Positions 35,558-44,360 of a stretch of 64,000 nt of DNA are shown one piece after another; the stretch's first letter is position 1, and every line of letters starts with the position of its first letter. Source of the DNA: Candidatus Nitrospira neomarina. GTDB taxonomy: Bacteria; Nitrospirota; Nitrospiria; Nitrospirales; UBA8639. The stretch is from contig NZ_CP116968.1 in assembly GCF_032051675.1 (NCBI RefSeq), positions 2,046,001 through 2,110,000 of the forward strand, in the 5' to 3' direction. The notes beneath the pieces were generated by a model. The model did not search any database. It saw nothing but the letters and a program-made list of their open reading frames with translations, and was not told the origin of the DNA. Both the position numbers and the translations under genes were made by a program.

Positions 35558-36310
35558 TCACCGTTGTGTCAATCCGCAGGCACGGGCCACTCCATCACGA
35601 TAGCGAAGCCAAAGGAGAAGTGTTTTTTTGATTGCGGCCAGAATTTCATCTTGATGGGAATGAGTGCCGGCATAGTGGATCACCATCGCATAGGCATCAT
35701 GACGATGACCGGTCTCAACCATTTGATGCGCTCGGATAAGATCCATGGCTTGGTGCGAGACCCCATGATGCTGAACCAGGGGATGATGTGTAATCTTTTT
35801 CTGAATATGCCGGGGAGCTTTGGATTTAACCGGATGGAGGAGTTCCTGACGATCGTTGACGCTGCCTTCGACAAAAATTGTCAAAACGGCGGCGCTTAAG
35901 ACCCAATCAGAACTATTAGAAATCCGGTCCAACCAGGACCGATAGCGCTGGGTAGCAGGCAATAACCGAATCTTTTCAAATTCGCGTGAGCGAAACCCTA
36001 AACCCTCCATCATTCTCATAAAGAGTTCAGGATGTGAAGTCCCCAATGACAGCATCCCGGTATCTTCCTCATAAATATTTTCGGCTAACATTTTTCGGAC
36101 TTCTAACGGAGGATTTTGCCCGTGAATACGCGCCAGGAAAACGGGGAAGTCCCGGACATACACGGCGTACTCTTGTTGATAATGAATTTTGAGTTGCGCT
36201 TTGGAGATGGATGGCCCAACGAATTGAGGCCAGGCCCAATGATGCTTCTGAGTCATGAGATTCAGCAATTTCAGACGAAATTGCGCTGAAGATAATTTCT
36301 TGATGGACAT
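35558..36310 (-). CDS. TENA/PqqC-like (haem-oxygenase-fold) putative metal oxidase
   Basis: A 250-residue all-helical protein. Conserved family features are HWAWPQFVGP near the start, LKIHYQQEYAVYVRDFPVF, ENIYEEDTG followed by SHPELFMRMMEGLG, FVEGSVNDR, and AHQMVETGHRHDAYAM. The Glu in ENIYEE, the His of SHPEL, the Glu of VEGS and the H-x-x-x-E-x-x-H set in AHQMVETGH match the spacing of metal ligands in haem-oxygenase-like dimetal oxidases (UndA/CADD type), though whether iron binds is not shown. I prefer the ATG at 36310; a TTG at 36361 is upstream. A partial decayed copy lies 1.3 kb away. Confidence 0.75.
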   Translation of the reverse strand: MSIKKLSSAQFRLKLLNLMTQKHHWAWPQFVGPSISKAQLKIHYQQEYAVYVRDFPVFLARIHGQNPPLEVRKMLAENIYEEDTGMLSLGTSHPELFMRMMEGLGFRSREFEKIRLLPATQRYRSWLDRISNSSDWVLSAAVLTIFVEGSVNDRQELLHPVKSKAPRHIQKKITHHPLVQHHGVSHQAMDLIRAHQMVETGHRHDAYAMVIHYAGTHSHQDEILAAIKKTLLLWLRYRDGVARACGLTQR

Positions 36311-37103
36311 CCTGTATTTCTTGTTAATGATTCGGTGAATTACTAATCCATCAATGCTCAAACCAAATTCAACTTACTAACCATTCGGAGTTCAATTGAT
36401 TTTCTGGAGTCTTTAATGTTTTGCGGGAATTGATAACCACAAATTCAGCCGTTCAAGAATGATTTCTGGCTCATATGAAGATCTTGTCCAGACATTCAGA
36501 ATAGCAGGATGACTTAAATACGCAACTTAAAGAAGAAATTAAAGAATTCTCTAGAAAGCACGAACACCCCTACCATAACAAAAACAAATAATTACAACTT
36601 AAACCGTATCATAATCAGCGTCATTACCCCCATCCTTTTTCTTTCTGGATCAAGGGAATCAAAGACCTAACATAATAAAAATAGCATAAAAAGAAACAAG
36701 ATCGGAAAAATTTCCCCAGGCAACTATCAATGTGAGGCATCCACCAAAATGTGCCAATTCGCATCAGAACGGAAAGGCCCGTAAATATTTTATTCGTCGA
36801 AAAATTTTTTCACGTTCCTGGCGCTTCATCTCAGATGCACTCAAGCCCATCTTGATGTTTTACAATAAATGAATCCATCCGTGCTGATGTAAAAAACAGT
36901 GACCGTACTCAGCCATTTCAGGAATCGAGCATGCACAAGTTGGATATTCAGTGATGAAAATTCATTGAATCATCAAGCCTTTAGGTGTCAAATCCTGAGG
37001 AAAACGGAATGTGGCAACAGGTTTGCTTTTGTCCTATAAATTAACGGGCAATCGGATTAATGCATTGAAAGTATCAACCGTCAACACACGGAGGGATCAA
37101 CCA
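36311..37103. other. AT-rich intergenic region
   Basis: About 790 bp with no reliable gene on either strand. A GTG-initiated frame from 37011 runs into the 37104 gene but lacks its own ribosome site. Promoter sequences of both flanking genes should lie here. Confidence 0.5.
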
Positions 37104-37415
37104 ATGATGTATGTGGATAGCCGGTACATAAATCTGGCTCGCAAAAGCGAATTATTACAACATGAGCACGCCATGAACCAATTACGCAGACAGGTGGCGC
37201 AACTCTCAAAAGCGGTTGCGTGGGAATTGGAACAACATCACTCTCATCTCATGGAACTTCAACAGGTGGAAGATACTCTTACTGGTAAAAACCAGCCCGC
37301 ACCCGCTACTCAGCCGAACCCGGAGCCAGCTCCTCCTAGTACCGGCAGATGGACTAAACAGCGAAACCACAATCACCGGTCTTTTCGAAAACCAGTAGCC
37401 GAACTCGTCGGATAG
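37104..37415 (+). CDS. Small basic protein of unknown function
   Basis: A 103-residue protein. The ATG at 37104 follows GGAGGG by a short spacer. Residues 10-55 are a helix with heptad character (SELLQHEHAMNQLRRQVAQL). The rest is a Pro/Gln-rich linker (NQPAPATQPNPEPAPP) and a basic tail. A good terminator hairpin follows directly, so it is a single-gene transcript. Family not recognised. Confidence 0.6.
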   Translation: MMYVDSRYINLARKSELLQHEHAMNQLRRQVAQLSKAVAWELEQHHSHLMELQQVEDTLTGKNQPAPATQPNPEPAPPSTGRWTKQRNHNHRSFRKPVAELVG

Positions 37416-37442
37416 TTTTTCCCCGCTCAATGTTCATCACTT

Positions 37443-37465
37443 GACCCACGGAATTTCCGTGGGTC
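37443..37465 (+). terminator. Rho-independent terminator
   Basis: GACCCACGG and CCGTGGGTC form a 9 bp perfect stem, with one further A-T pair closing a tiny loop. The T-rich run ATCTCTGTTTCTTCC follows. It starts 28 bases after the stop of the small basic protein gene. Confidence 0.75.
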
Positions 37466-37964
37466 ATCTCTGTTTCTTCCTCAGGTTCCTCCCAAAGCAT
37501 CATTGACAAAAACTTCAGCCATCCTCCTCACACAGCCCCTCAAACAAGTTATTGCCCACTTTCCCTCCCCTGACGACATGATGAGGTCTCTCGAAACCCC
37601 AATGCGCATATTTTCCCATAAGCAAGAGAACCAGAAAAATCCAACTCAATCGGGAGAACTCGGATTGTGCGAACGCAGATTGGGTATTCGCCTATCGCAC
37701 TGCTGTGCACTAACTACCGGCAACTTCCTCTTTCCCAACGCACGACCTCCCTTTTTCTCAACCTCCAGCCTTTTGTCAAAAATTCAGCCTGTAACCCGGA
37801 CAACTTGTCCTGATTGGACAAGCACATCCATCAACAACTGGAAACATCCTCGCGCACAATTTATCAAGTTCACCCAGATAAAAATTTACTAACTTGGCTC
37901 GCCAATTCATTTTTTCGATCAAATAAACCTGCTCTGTTGTCGCACTTGGCCATACCTGCAGCTT
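37466..37964. other. Intergenic region before the PBP gene
   Basis: A TTG-initiated frame at 37503-37892 and another at 37814-38089 overlap the PBP start. Neither has a ribosome site or protein-like composition. No other structure is seen. Confidence 0.5.
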
Positions 37965-40900
37965 ATGAAATCCATAAAACCTTCGTACATTTTTTGCACA
38001 ATTGTATTTCGAAACACTTGGCTAGGGTGGCTTACGTTCCGTTATCACATGTCCATGCTCTTTTACACACAGACCGGGCCTTTCCATAAGCCAGCGACTT
38101 TTCTGGCATCTCTTCTCCAATCAAGAAAGGCCCTGACCTTTCCTCCTGCCGACCCTTGGTTGGGCGCTGATACCACACCTGGTAATTCGCAGCAAATCGA
38201 GAAATGGCGAAATCTGGGTCGCCTCCTTCAAAGCTTTCGCCCCCCCTACAAAACCACCCATATTGTCTTCCTGGCCACATTGACTTTTTTAGGCTGGGCG
38301 ATACTTGAACTGAACACTTCCTGGCTGCAATCCCATCTATTTCATGCAATCTCCGCTCAACTAACATCCGAAGTAAAGCCGGGACCCTCCCCACTCACCG
38401 TGTTTCCATCTTCAGGCCCCCTGGACGAACGGCGCGGGTACACCCGACTCCCCGCTATCCTTTCAAAGCTCCCAAAAAAAGGATTTGTCATTCAGGCGCA
38501 AGCCCATCCCTCGACTGAACTCACAACTATCTCCAATCTGGGTATCCCTCCCATCTACCGGGTAAAGGCCCAGGGCGGGTTACACATTGTGGATAGTCAT
38601 GGCCAGGATCTGTTTCTACATATTGACCCCAAGCGAGTATTTCCTAATTTTGAAGCGATTCCCCCTTTATTGGTCCAAACCCTCCTTTTTATTGAAAATC
38701 GAGAATTACTTGATCCCTGCTGTCCCTATGCCAATCCGGCCGTGGAATGGGACCGGTTAGGGCAAGCATTCCTCACGCAAGGCATCCGGTTGGTGAAAAA
38801 CGACCAGAACGTTCCCGGGGGAAGCACTTTGGCCACGCAATTGGAGAAATTCCGGCATTCTCCCGGAGGCCAAACCTCCTCCCTGCTGGAAAAAGCCAAA
38901 CAGGTAACGGCCGCCAGTCTCCGGATTTATCACGACGACATACGCACGCAAGAAGCTCAAAAACATTTGGTCCTGGATTATATGAATTCATTCCCGCTCG
39001 GCGCGTATCCTGGTGCCGGGGAGATCCATGGATTCGGTGATGGACTATCGGCCTGGTTTCACATGGACCTCAACCGGTTTGACCAGATTCTGGCTGACGC
39101 TGAAGCGGCATCTTTAGAAAAAATGGCCTTGGCGGCAGCCACCTACAAAAAAGGAGTTAGTCTCCTCCTAGCTCTCAGGCGACCTTCCTACTACCTCACA
39201 CACATTGATGCCCTGAACGAAAAAACCAATACTTACCTTCGCCTCCTGACACATGCCGGTATTATTTCCCCTGCTTTGCGGGACCTGGCACTTATTTATC
39301 CCTTGGTTTTTGCGCCAGCATCATCAACGAATTCAAGCATCACCTCCTTTCAGGATCAAAAAGCCCCAAATTTCATACGCGCCAATTTACAAAATTTATT
39401 AGGGCTTCCAAGTCTGTATGCCTTGGATCATCTGGACGCTACCGTGGAAACTACCCTGGACCGCGATCTCCAATTCCGGGCGACCACCCTCCTACAACAA
39501 CTGGCAGATCCCACCTTTGTGACAGACTCCCAACTGAGTCAACCTCATCTGCTTGCTCAAGGGAACCCGGCGGATATCATTTATAGCCTGACTCTGTATG
39601 AGCGAACTCCCCACGGCAATCTCCTTCGAGTTCAAACCGACACCCTCAATCAACCATTGGATATGAATCAGGGCTCAAAGATGGATCTGGGCTCCACGGC
39701 CAAACTTCGTACATTGGTCACATATCTGGAAGCCATTGAACGCCTCCATCACGCGTATGCCGGGCAATCCCCGCAAAAGCTCGTGGAGCTCAACCAGCAA
39801 TCCCTGGACCCACTGAGCCGGTGGGCATTAACCTATCTGCAAACTTCTTCAGACCAATCCCTCTCTGGGATATTAAAAGCCGCCCTCGATCGACAGTATT
39901 CCGCGAGCCCAAGCGAACGGTTTTGGACTGGAGGCGGGCTCCACACCTTTGCCAATTTCAACAAAGCCGACAACGGGAAACTGTTTACCGTCCGGGAAGC
40001 TTTTCATCACTCAGTGAATTTAGTCTTTATCCGCTTAATGCGGGACCTCGTCCAGTATCACACTCTCGCCATACCCGGATCGACCGCGATGGTCCTCAAG
40101 GACCCTCTCAATCCCATACGCCGGCAATATTTACAAAAATTCGCCCAACAGGAAGGTCGGATCTTTCTCTATCGTTTCTACGACAAATACAAAGGACTTT
40201 CGCCGGAAGAAGCCTGGCAGCTGGTCCTTTCCCAGACTCGGCTCACACCGCTCCGACTGGCTGTCCTCCTGCGCTCGATCGAACCTGAGAAGGATGTCCG
40301 GGCCTTCACCACATCTCTGCGACAGACATTTCCAACCATCAAGCTCTCCCCCGAGCAAGCCGACCGGCTTTTTACACAGACTGATCCCCGCATGCTCAGC
40401 CTTGCTGATCGAGGCTATGTGGCCCGCATCCATCCACTCGAATTGTGGACGGTTGCATTCCTCCGGCAACACCCCGATTCCGGCAAATCCGAACTTGCCA
40501 ACGCCAGTGAGCAGGAGTTGTTGGAGGTGTACGCCTGGTTATTTAAGACTCATCGCAAAGCCGCACAGGATAGTCGGATTCGACTTATTCTGGAACAAGA
40601 GGCATTCATGGAAATCCACAAAGCCTGGAAACGGGTTGGCTATCCCTTTGCAACATTAGTCCCGTCGTTAGCTACCGCAATTGGCAGCTCCGCCGACCGC
40701 CCGGCGGCTTTGACCGAACTCATGGGTATTCTGGTCAACGAGGGAAGAAAAATTCCCACGGTGACAATTCGACAACTGCACTTTGCGGAAGGAACTCCGT
40801 TTGAAACACTTGTCGCGCCTCAAGAACCAGACCAGGAACAAATTTTGAACCCGCTGGTCGCTCAAATTCTCCGTCAGGAACTTATCGAAGTGGTGGAACA

Positions 40901-41249
40901 TGGAACAGCGATCGGCGCAAAAGGCGCCTTGTCACCCATAGAGGGTATGACCATCTCGATCGGTGGGAAAACCGGAACCGGGGATCATCGTCAAAAAGTG
41001 TATGAACGAGGCTATCGATTAATTGAATCCCGCCCCATCGCCCGAACAGCCACATTTGTGTTTCTCATTGACAACCGATTTTTTGGAACCATTACCGCCC
41101 AGGTATCAGGTCCGCATTCTGGCGATTTCAGCTTCACCAGCAGTTTACCCGTCCGCATCTTTCGCTTATTCGCACCGCATCTCCACGCGTATGTGATGCC
41201 TCATGCTTTAGAAGCCGAAGTCTCCCAGCCCTTTCAACCACGGAGTTGA
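37965..41249 (+). CDS. Class A penicillin-binding protein (GT51 + transpeptidase) with a long insert
   Basis: A 1094-residue bifunctional peptidoglycan synthase. A cytosolic N-terminus of about 95 residues precedes one membrane anchor (THIVFLATLTFLGWAILEL). The GT51 glycosyltransferase has the lipid-II site around QTLLFIENRELLD, then GGSTLATQLEKF and NSFPLGAYPGAGEIHGFGDG. The transpeptidase has S577-T-A-K580 (DLGSTAKLRTL), S683-V-N685 (HHSVNLVFI) and K1002-T-G (GGKTGTGDH). The gap from SxN to KTG is about 317 residues, against 120-190 in E. coli PBP1a/1b, and holds an acidic helical insert. The ATG at 37965 has a weak ribosome site, and later starts are possible. No operon partner. Confidence 0.9.
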   Translation: MKSIKPSYIFCTIVFRNTWLGWLTFRYHMSMLFYTQTGPFHKPATFLASLLQSRKALTFPPADPWLGADTTPGNSQQIEKWRNLGRLLQSFRPPYKTTHIVFLATLTFLGWAILELNTSWLQSHLFHAISAQLTSEVKPGPSPLTVFPSSGPLDERRGYTRLPAILSKLPKKGFVIQAQAHPSTELTTISNLGIPPIYRVKAQGGLHIVDSHGQDLFLHIDPKRVFPNFEAIPPLLVQTLLFIENRELLDPCCPYANPAVEWDRLGQAFLTQGIRLVKNDQNVPGGSTLATQLEKFRHSPGGQTSSLLEKAKQVTAASLRIYHDDIRTQEAQKHLVLDYMNSFPLGAYPGAGEIHGFGDGLSAWFHMDLNRFDQILADAEAASLEKMALAAATYKKGVSLLLALRRPSYYLTHIDALNEKTNTYLRLLTHAGIISPALRDLALIYPLVFAPASSTNSSITSFQDQKAPNFIRANLQNLLGLPSLYALDHLDATVETTLDRDLQFRATTLLQQLADPTFVTDSQLSQPHLLAQGNPADIIYSLTLYERTPHGNLLRVQTDTLNQPLDMNQGSKMDLGSTAKLRTLVTYLEAIERLHHAYAGQSPQKLVELNQQSLDPLSRWALTYLQTSSDQSLSGILKAALDRQYSASPSERFWTGGGLHTFANFNKADNGKLFTVREAFHHSVNLVFIRLMRDLVQYHTLAIPGSTAMVLKDPLNPIRRQYLQKFAQQEGRIFLYRFYDKYKGLSPEEAWQLVLSQTRLTPLRLAVLLRSIEPEKDVRAFTTSLRQTFPTIKLSPEQADRLFTQTDPRMLSLADRGYVARIHPLELWTVAFLRQHPDSGKSELANASEQELLEVYAWLFKTHRKAAQDSRIRLILEQEAFMEIHKAWKRVGYPFATLVPSLATAIGSSADRPAALTELMGILVNEGRKIPTVTIRQLHFAEGTPFETLVAPQEPDQEQILNPLVAQILRQELIEVVEHGTAIGAKGALSPIEGMTISIGGKTGTGDHRQKVYERGYRLIESRPIARTATFVFLIDNRFFGTITAQVSGPHSGDFSFTSSLPVRIFRLFAPHLHAYVMPHALEAEVSQPFQPRS

Positions 41250-41903
41250 TCATTCCGGCCGTTACCTGTTATCAGACTGAACTTCATGCCCGCCTAAGCC
41301 TCTCCTCTCCTTCATCACTTGAAATTTTGGATAAGATCTTCGGTTAAAAAGGTGCCCTGTGTATGAGTCCAACGGGCCGCTTCTTCAATACATTGGACCT
41401 CTCCCTCAACCAACATCACACCCATCACAAAGCTTTTGTGGGTCCTGACAATTATTTGGTGCTTCGTTTACTGACTTCGTTTAAGAAACGCACGGACAAA
41501 GTTTCTTTTCTCAGACATGATGTCCATGGGCACTCACGCATGATTCAGCCCTTTTCCTGATTTTGCATGCAAAAATAGGTCTTTTAGCTGTTCATATTTC
41601 TCATCCTCGTCTTTTTGTGGTCACAATCCTTTGGCATCTTCTTTGCTCATTGAATCTCTACTTAAAGAAAAAGCCGCTCAGGAACAGGAAGGGAACGAAA
41701 GAACTCACGTCTCTCGTATCGGAAATGTCTTACCCAAACATTCCGCGGATACACCAACGCTGTGCTTTTCAGGCAAGTCAGTGGGATTCGTTAACGAGGG
41801 CATGGAATTCGCCCCTTTCACCAACCGTGGGCCAGGCTCGTACAACCATCACCAACGGGGAGGGAATCTCCTCTCTCAATCATAAAGGAGGAAATTGATA
41901 AAC
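41250..41903. other. Intergenic region upstream of the DUF4398-LDT pair
   Basis: About 650 bp. A TTG-initiated frame at 41631-41885 (84 codons) has no ribosome site; I leave it out. It must contain the promoter of the DUF4398/LDT pair, whose site AAAGGAGG lies at 41884-41891. Confidence 0.5.
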
Positions 41904-42521
41904 ATGGGAAACGTGATTCAATCATTGAAAACGGGGACTCTCGTATTGCTATTCGGCACCATGCTTATGGCCTGCGCCGAAAAACCCATTCAAGGGACGG
42001 ACTCGGCCTTGCAAGCCCTTCAGGCTGCCAAGCAAGCCGGTGCGGAGAAATATGCTCCTGAATCCTTGCGTGTTGCGGAGGACGAATATCAAAAAGCCCA
42101 GGAAGAAATTGCAGCGCAAGACGATACATTTGTCATGACGCGCAACTATGATACGGCAAATGCCATCTTAGTAAAGGTCGTAGCGGATGCCGAAAAAGCC
42201 AAAACCGAGGCCATCGCAAGCAGGCAATTGGTGAAAACCGAAGCGGAAGGAGCCGTGGTACTAGCCAAAACCTCATTAGATGAAGCCAAAAATCAGTTGG
42301 CTCAAGCGCCAACGGGCAAGGGAACCCAGGCCGATCTGCAAGCCTTACGTGGCGACCTCCAAGCTGCAGAAACCACATTTGCTGAGATTGACGCCATCAT
42401 GGCCATGGAAGACTATATAGGAGTCAAGGCTAAAGCCGAATCTGTTCAAGCCTTAGCAGCCCGCGTGAATGAACAGGTCGCGCAGGCCATTCAGAAGACA
42501 GGAAAACACAAGAAGGCCTAA
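41904..42521 (+). CDS. DUF4398-domain lipoprotein
   Basis: A 205-residue envelope lipoprotein. The ATG at 41904 stands 12 bases after GGAGG; a TTG in frame at 41895 is too close to the site. The signal ends TMLMAC with the lipidated Cys at residue 24. The mature part is one long amphipathic helical bundle, with the DUF4398 opening LQALQAAKQAGAEKYAPESL and a repeated Ala/Glu/Lys pattern. DUF4398 proteins occur as outer-membrane-attached coils, often near OmpA- or L,D-transpeptidase genes. Here the next gene, 3 bp on, is an L,D-transpeptidase, and the same pair recurs at 58938-60828. It may act as a scaffold or regulator of peptidoglycan attachment. Confidence 0.85.
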   Translation: MGNVIQSLKTGTLVLLFGTMLMACAEKPIQGTDSALQALQAAKQAGAEKYAPESLRVAEDEYQKAQEEIAAQDDTFVMTRNYDTANAILVKVVADAEKAKTEAIASRQLVKTEAEGAVVLAKTSLDEAKNQLAQAPTGKGTQADLQALRGDLQAAETTFAEIDAIMAMEDYIGVKAKAESVQALAARVNEQVAQAIQKTGKHKKA

Positions 42522-42524
42522 CAC

Positions 42525-43691
42525 ATGCAAGGGTGGGGCTCTGGCCGACAACCAGCCAAACGACCAGCAGTTTGGCTGGCGGCTGGAGCTCTCATCATGC
42601 TTTCATTCCTGTTTGTTGCCTGGTGGAAGGCAGAACGCCTTCCCGAAATCTTCCCACCTCAGCTTGAATCGCTCGATCGCCAGGCTTGGAGCCACGGCGC
42701 GGAAGCCTATTTCCCGGAACGATATCGCACATTTCACCAGGACATCATCGATCTTCGAACGCAATGGCGGGGAGAACAAGCACGTTGGTGGACAACCACC
42801 GACACTTATACACTTCAAGCAACCTACCAACACCTGCTGCAAGAGGGCTCGACCCTTCTGAAGGCCTCCACACACCAAAAATTCACCCGGCACCAGCAAC
42901 TGACAACCGTTCTGGAGTCTGAACGTCGCCAAGTCACCCGTCTCCGTGCATTAACCGGTATATTTGATGTTCGACGAAACCTACGGACCCTATCGGGAAC
43001 AGAGGGGCTACTGAACCAGGCAGCATCTCGACTCGCACAAGACAGCGATAAGCAAGCCCTTATTCTCCTCAGACAGGCAAGAGAATCTCTTGTACCCGTC
43101 GAGGCTCAAGCCATTTCCCAAATGGAACGGTATGGGACCGTCTCACAACTGGCCACGTGGAACCATTGGGTCACCAACACCCTGGATTGGTCTTCAAAGA
43201 CAGGTGGCACAGCTATCGTGGTCATTAAAGCCTCCCGCCACCTCGTCGTCTATCGGAATGGAAAACCGCTACGCCGTTTTTCTAGTGATCTCGGCTTTTC
43301 AGGACTTCAGGACAAGTTGCAGGAAGGGGATGGCGCGACGCCGGAGGGACAGTTTCGTATTCTGCAAAAGAAAGGACCGGGATCCACCAAATTCCATAAA
43401 GCCCTTTTACTCAATTATCCCACCGATGCCCATCGTCAACGCTTCCAGGAGGCCAAGAACAAGGGAGGCGTGGCGGCACACCGCGGCATCGGAGGCCTCA
43501 TCGAAATTCATGGCCAACAACCCGATGGCAACAGCACAACGAATGGCTGCATCGCCCTCCATAATGCAGATATGGATGTCGTCTTTCATCTTGCGGAAGA
43601 AGGGACTCCGGTGACAATCGTCGGGGCCCTACAACCGGACAATTGGGTGGTAAAAACGCTTGGTGACATCACCAACCATGCGCGCCAATGA
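42525..43691 (+). CDS. L,D-transpeptidase with an N-terminal helical domain
   Basis: A 388-residue membrane-anchored enzyme. The signal anchor is VWLAAGALIMLSFLFVAWW. Residues about 40-215 are a charged helical domain without a name I know. The YkuD domain covers about 230-370, with GDGATPEGQFRI, EIHGQQPDGN and TTNGCIALHN: His329 and the catalytic Cys342. These enzymes make 3-3 crosslinks or attach proteins to meso-DAP in the periplasm. The stop of DUF4398 is 3 bp away. The domain order is the same as in its paralogue at 59617, down to SLDRQAW near residue 47. Confidence 0.9.
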   Translation: MQGWGSGRQPAKRPAVWLAAGALIMLSFLFVAWWKAERLPEIFPPQLESLDRQAWSHGAEAYFPERYRTFHQDIIDLRTQWRGEQARWWTTTDTYTLQATYQHLLQEGSTLLKASTHQKFTRHQQLTTVLESERRQVTRLRALTGIFDVRRNLRTLSGTEGLLNQAASRLAQDSDKQALILLRQARESLVPVEAQAISQMERYGTVSQLATWNHWVTNTLDWSSKTGGTAIVVIKASRHLVVYRNGKPLRRFSSDLGFSGLQDKLQEGDGATPEGQFRILQKKGPGSTKFHKALLLNYPTDAHRQRFQEAKNKGGVAAHRGIGGLIEIHGQQPDGNSTTNGCIALHNADMDVVFHLAEEGTPVTIVGALQPDNWVVKTLGDITNHARQ

Positions 43692-43753
43692 ATTGGTCTC
43701 CCTACAGATTCCCTTACCGTCCGACACCGACACGATCATTCGAAGAAAACCTT

Positions 43754-44290
43754 TTAAGGTGGTGCATTCGACAGGGAATTGTCGGATGACCGCTGCACCC
43801 GCTTTATCAACATTTGGGGTTCTACCAGTTCCACATCATTGAGATCACGCAACTTTGCAATACTATTAAGCGCCGTGGCAATATTTCCGTCCCGGCTCCG
43901 AAGCCATGCGGCATGAGGTGCATAGGAAAGTGATTCACGAATGGAGAAGCCACACGCTTCAATTTCTTTTTGCCGAACCTCGACAGAAATCTGTGGCCGG
44001 AAACGAATAAACACATTGCCGGACGGCACTCCTTGCGGACCATTGGGCTCAAGACGATAGACCGGTGTCACTATCAGGTCGGATGGAAACTCCGACAAGG
44101 CCGAAATCTCACCTCGGCACACGTTGATGACCGGATCATTAAAAGAGTACAACACCGAAGTATTCAAGGCCGGAGGCACTGACCCATGAACCGCAAAGCA
44201 GTCAGATTCACGAACATAGACACGGGACAAGGCTTGGGCCTCTACCCTCATCCTGAGAGGAAAGGAAGAAAAGAGATCGTTCACAGCCAT
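43754..44290 (-). CDS. Stand-alone subtilase-propeptide-like protein
   Basis: About 178 residues (start uncertain: ATG at 44290, others at 44251 and 44332). Its C-terminal half (NVFIRFRPQISVEVRQKEIE, then ACGFSIRESLSYAPHAAW, then DVELVEPQMLIKR) matches, position by position, residues about 110-180 of the divergent subtilase (ENLFAKFDDDLAESTCRKIL, then KACGLRIKRVLEYA, then HVELCHPELVRQ). No protease domain is present. It has no clear signal peptide. Subtilase propeptides fold and inhibit their protease; a separate copy could be an inhibitor or chaperone for the neighbour. The two genes start 70 bp apart in opposite directions. Confidence 0.68.
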   Translation of the reverse strand: MAVNDLFSSFPLRMRVEAQALSRVYVRESDCFAVHGSVPPALNTSVLYSFNDPVINVCRGEISALSEFPSDLIVTPVYRLEPNGPQGVPSGNVFIRFRPQISVEVRQKEIEACGFSIRESLSYAPHAAWLRSRDGNIATALNSIAKLRDLNDVELVEPQMLIKRVQRSSDNSLSNAPP

Positions 44291-44360
44291 GAGCCATTCT
44301 ACGAAGGAATGCGAAGCAAGTCCACGCATCATTGTGTAGTCAAACAGAAGGAGAACACCC

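Noticed and set aside
34853-37103. Possible mobile element in the AT-rich region
   Set aside because: No transposase, integrase, terminal inverted repeats or target-site duplication could be found around the duplicated segment.
37503-37892. TTG-initiated frame of 129 codons before the PBP gene
   Set aside because: No ribosome site; composition unlike proteins of this window; a second overlapping frame nearby argues that both are chance.
41631-41885. TTG-initiated frame of 84 codons upstream of the first DUF4398 gene
   Set aside because: Composition is plausible but there is no ribosome site and no signal peptide; not enough to call.
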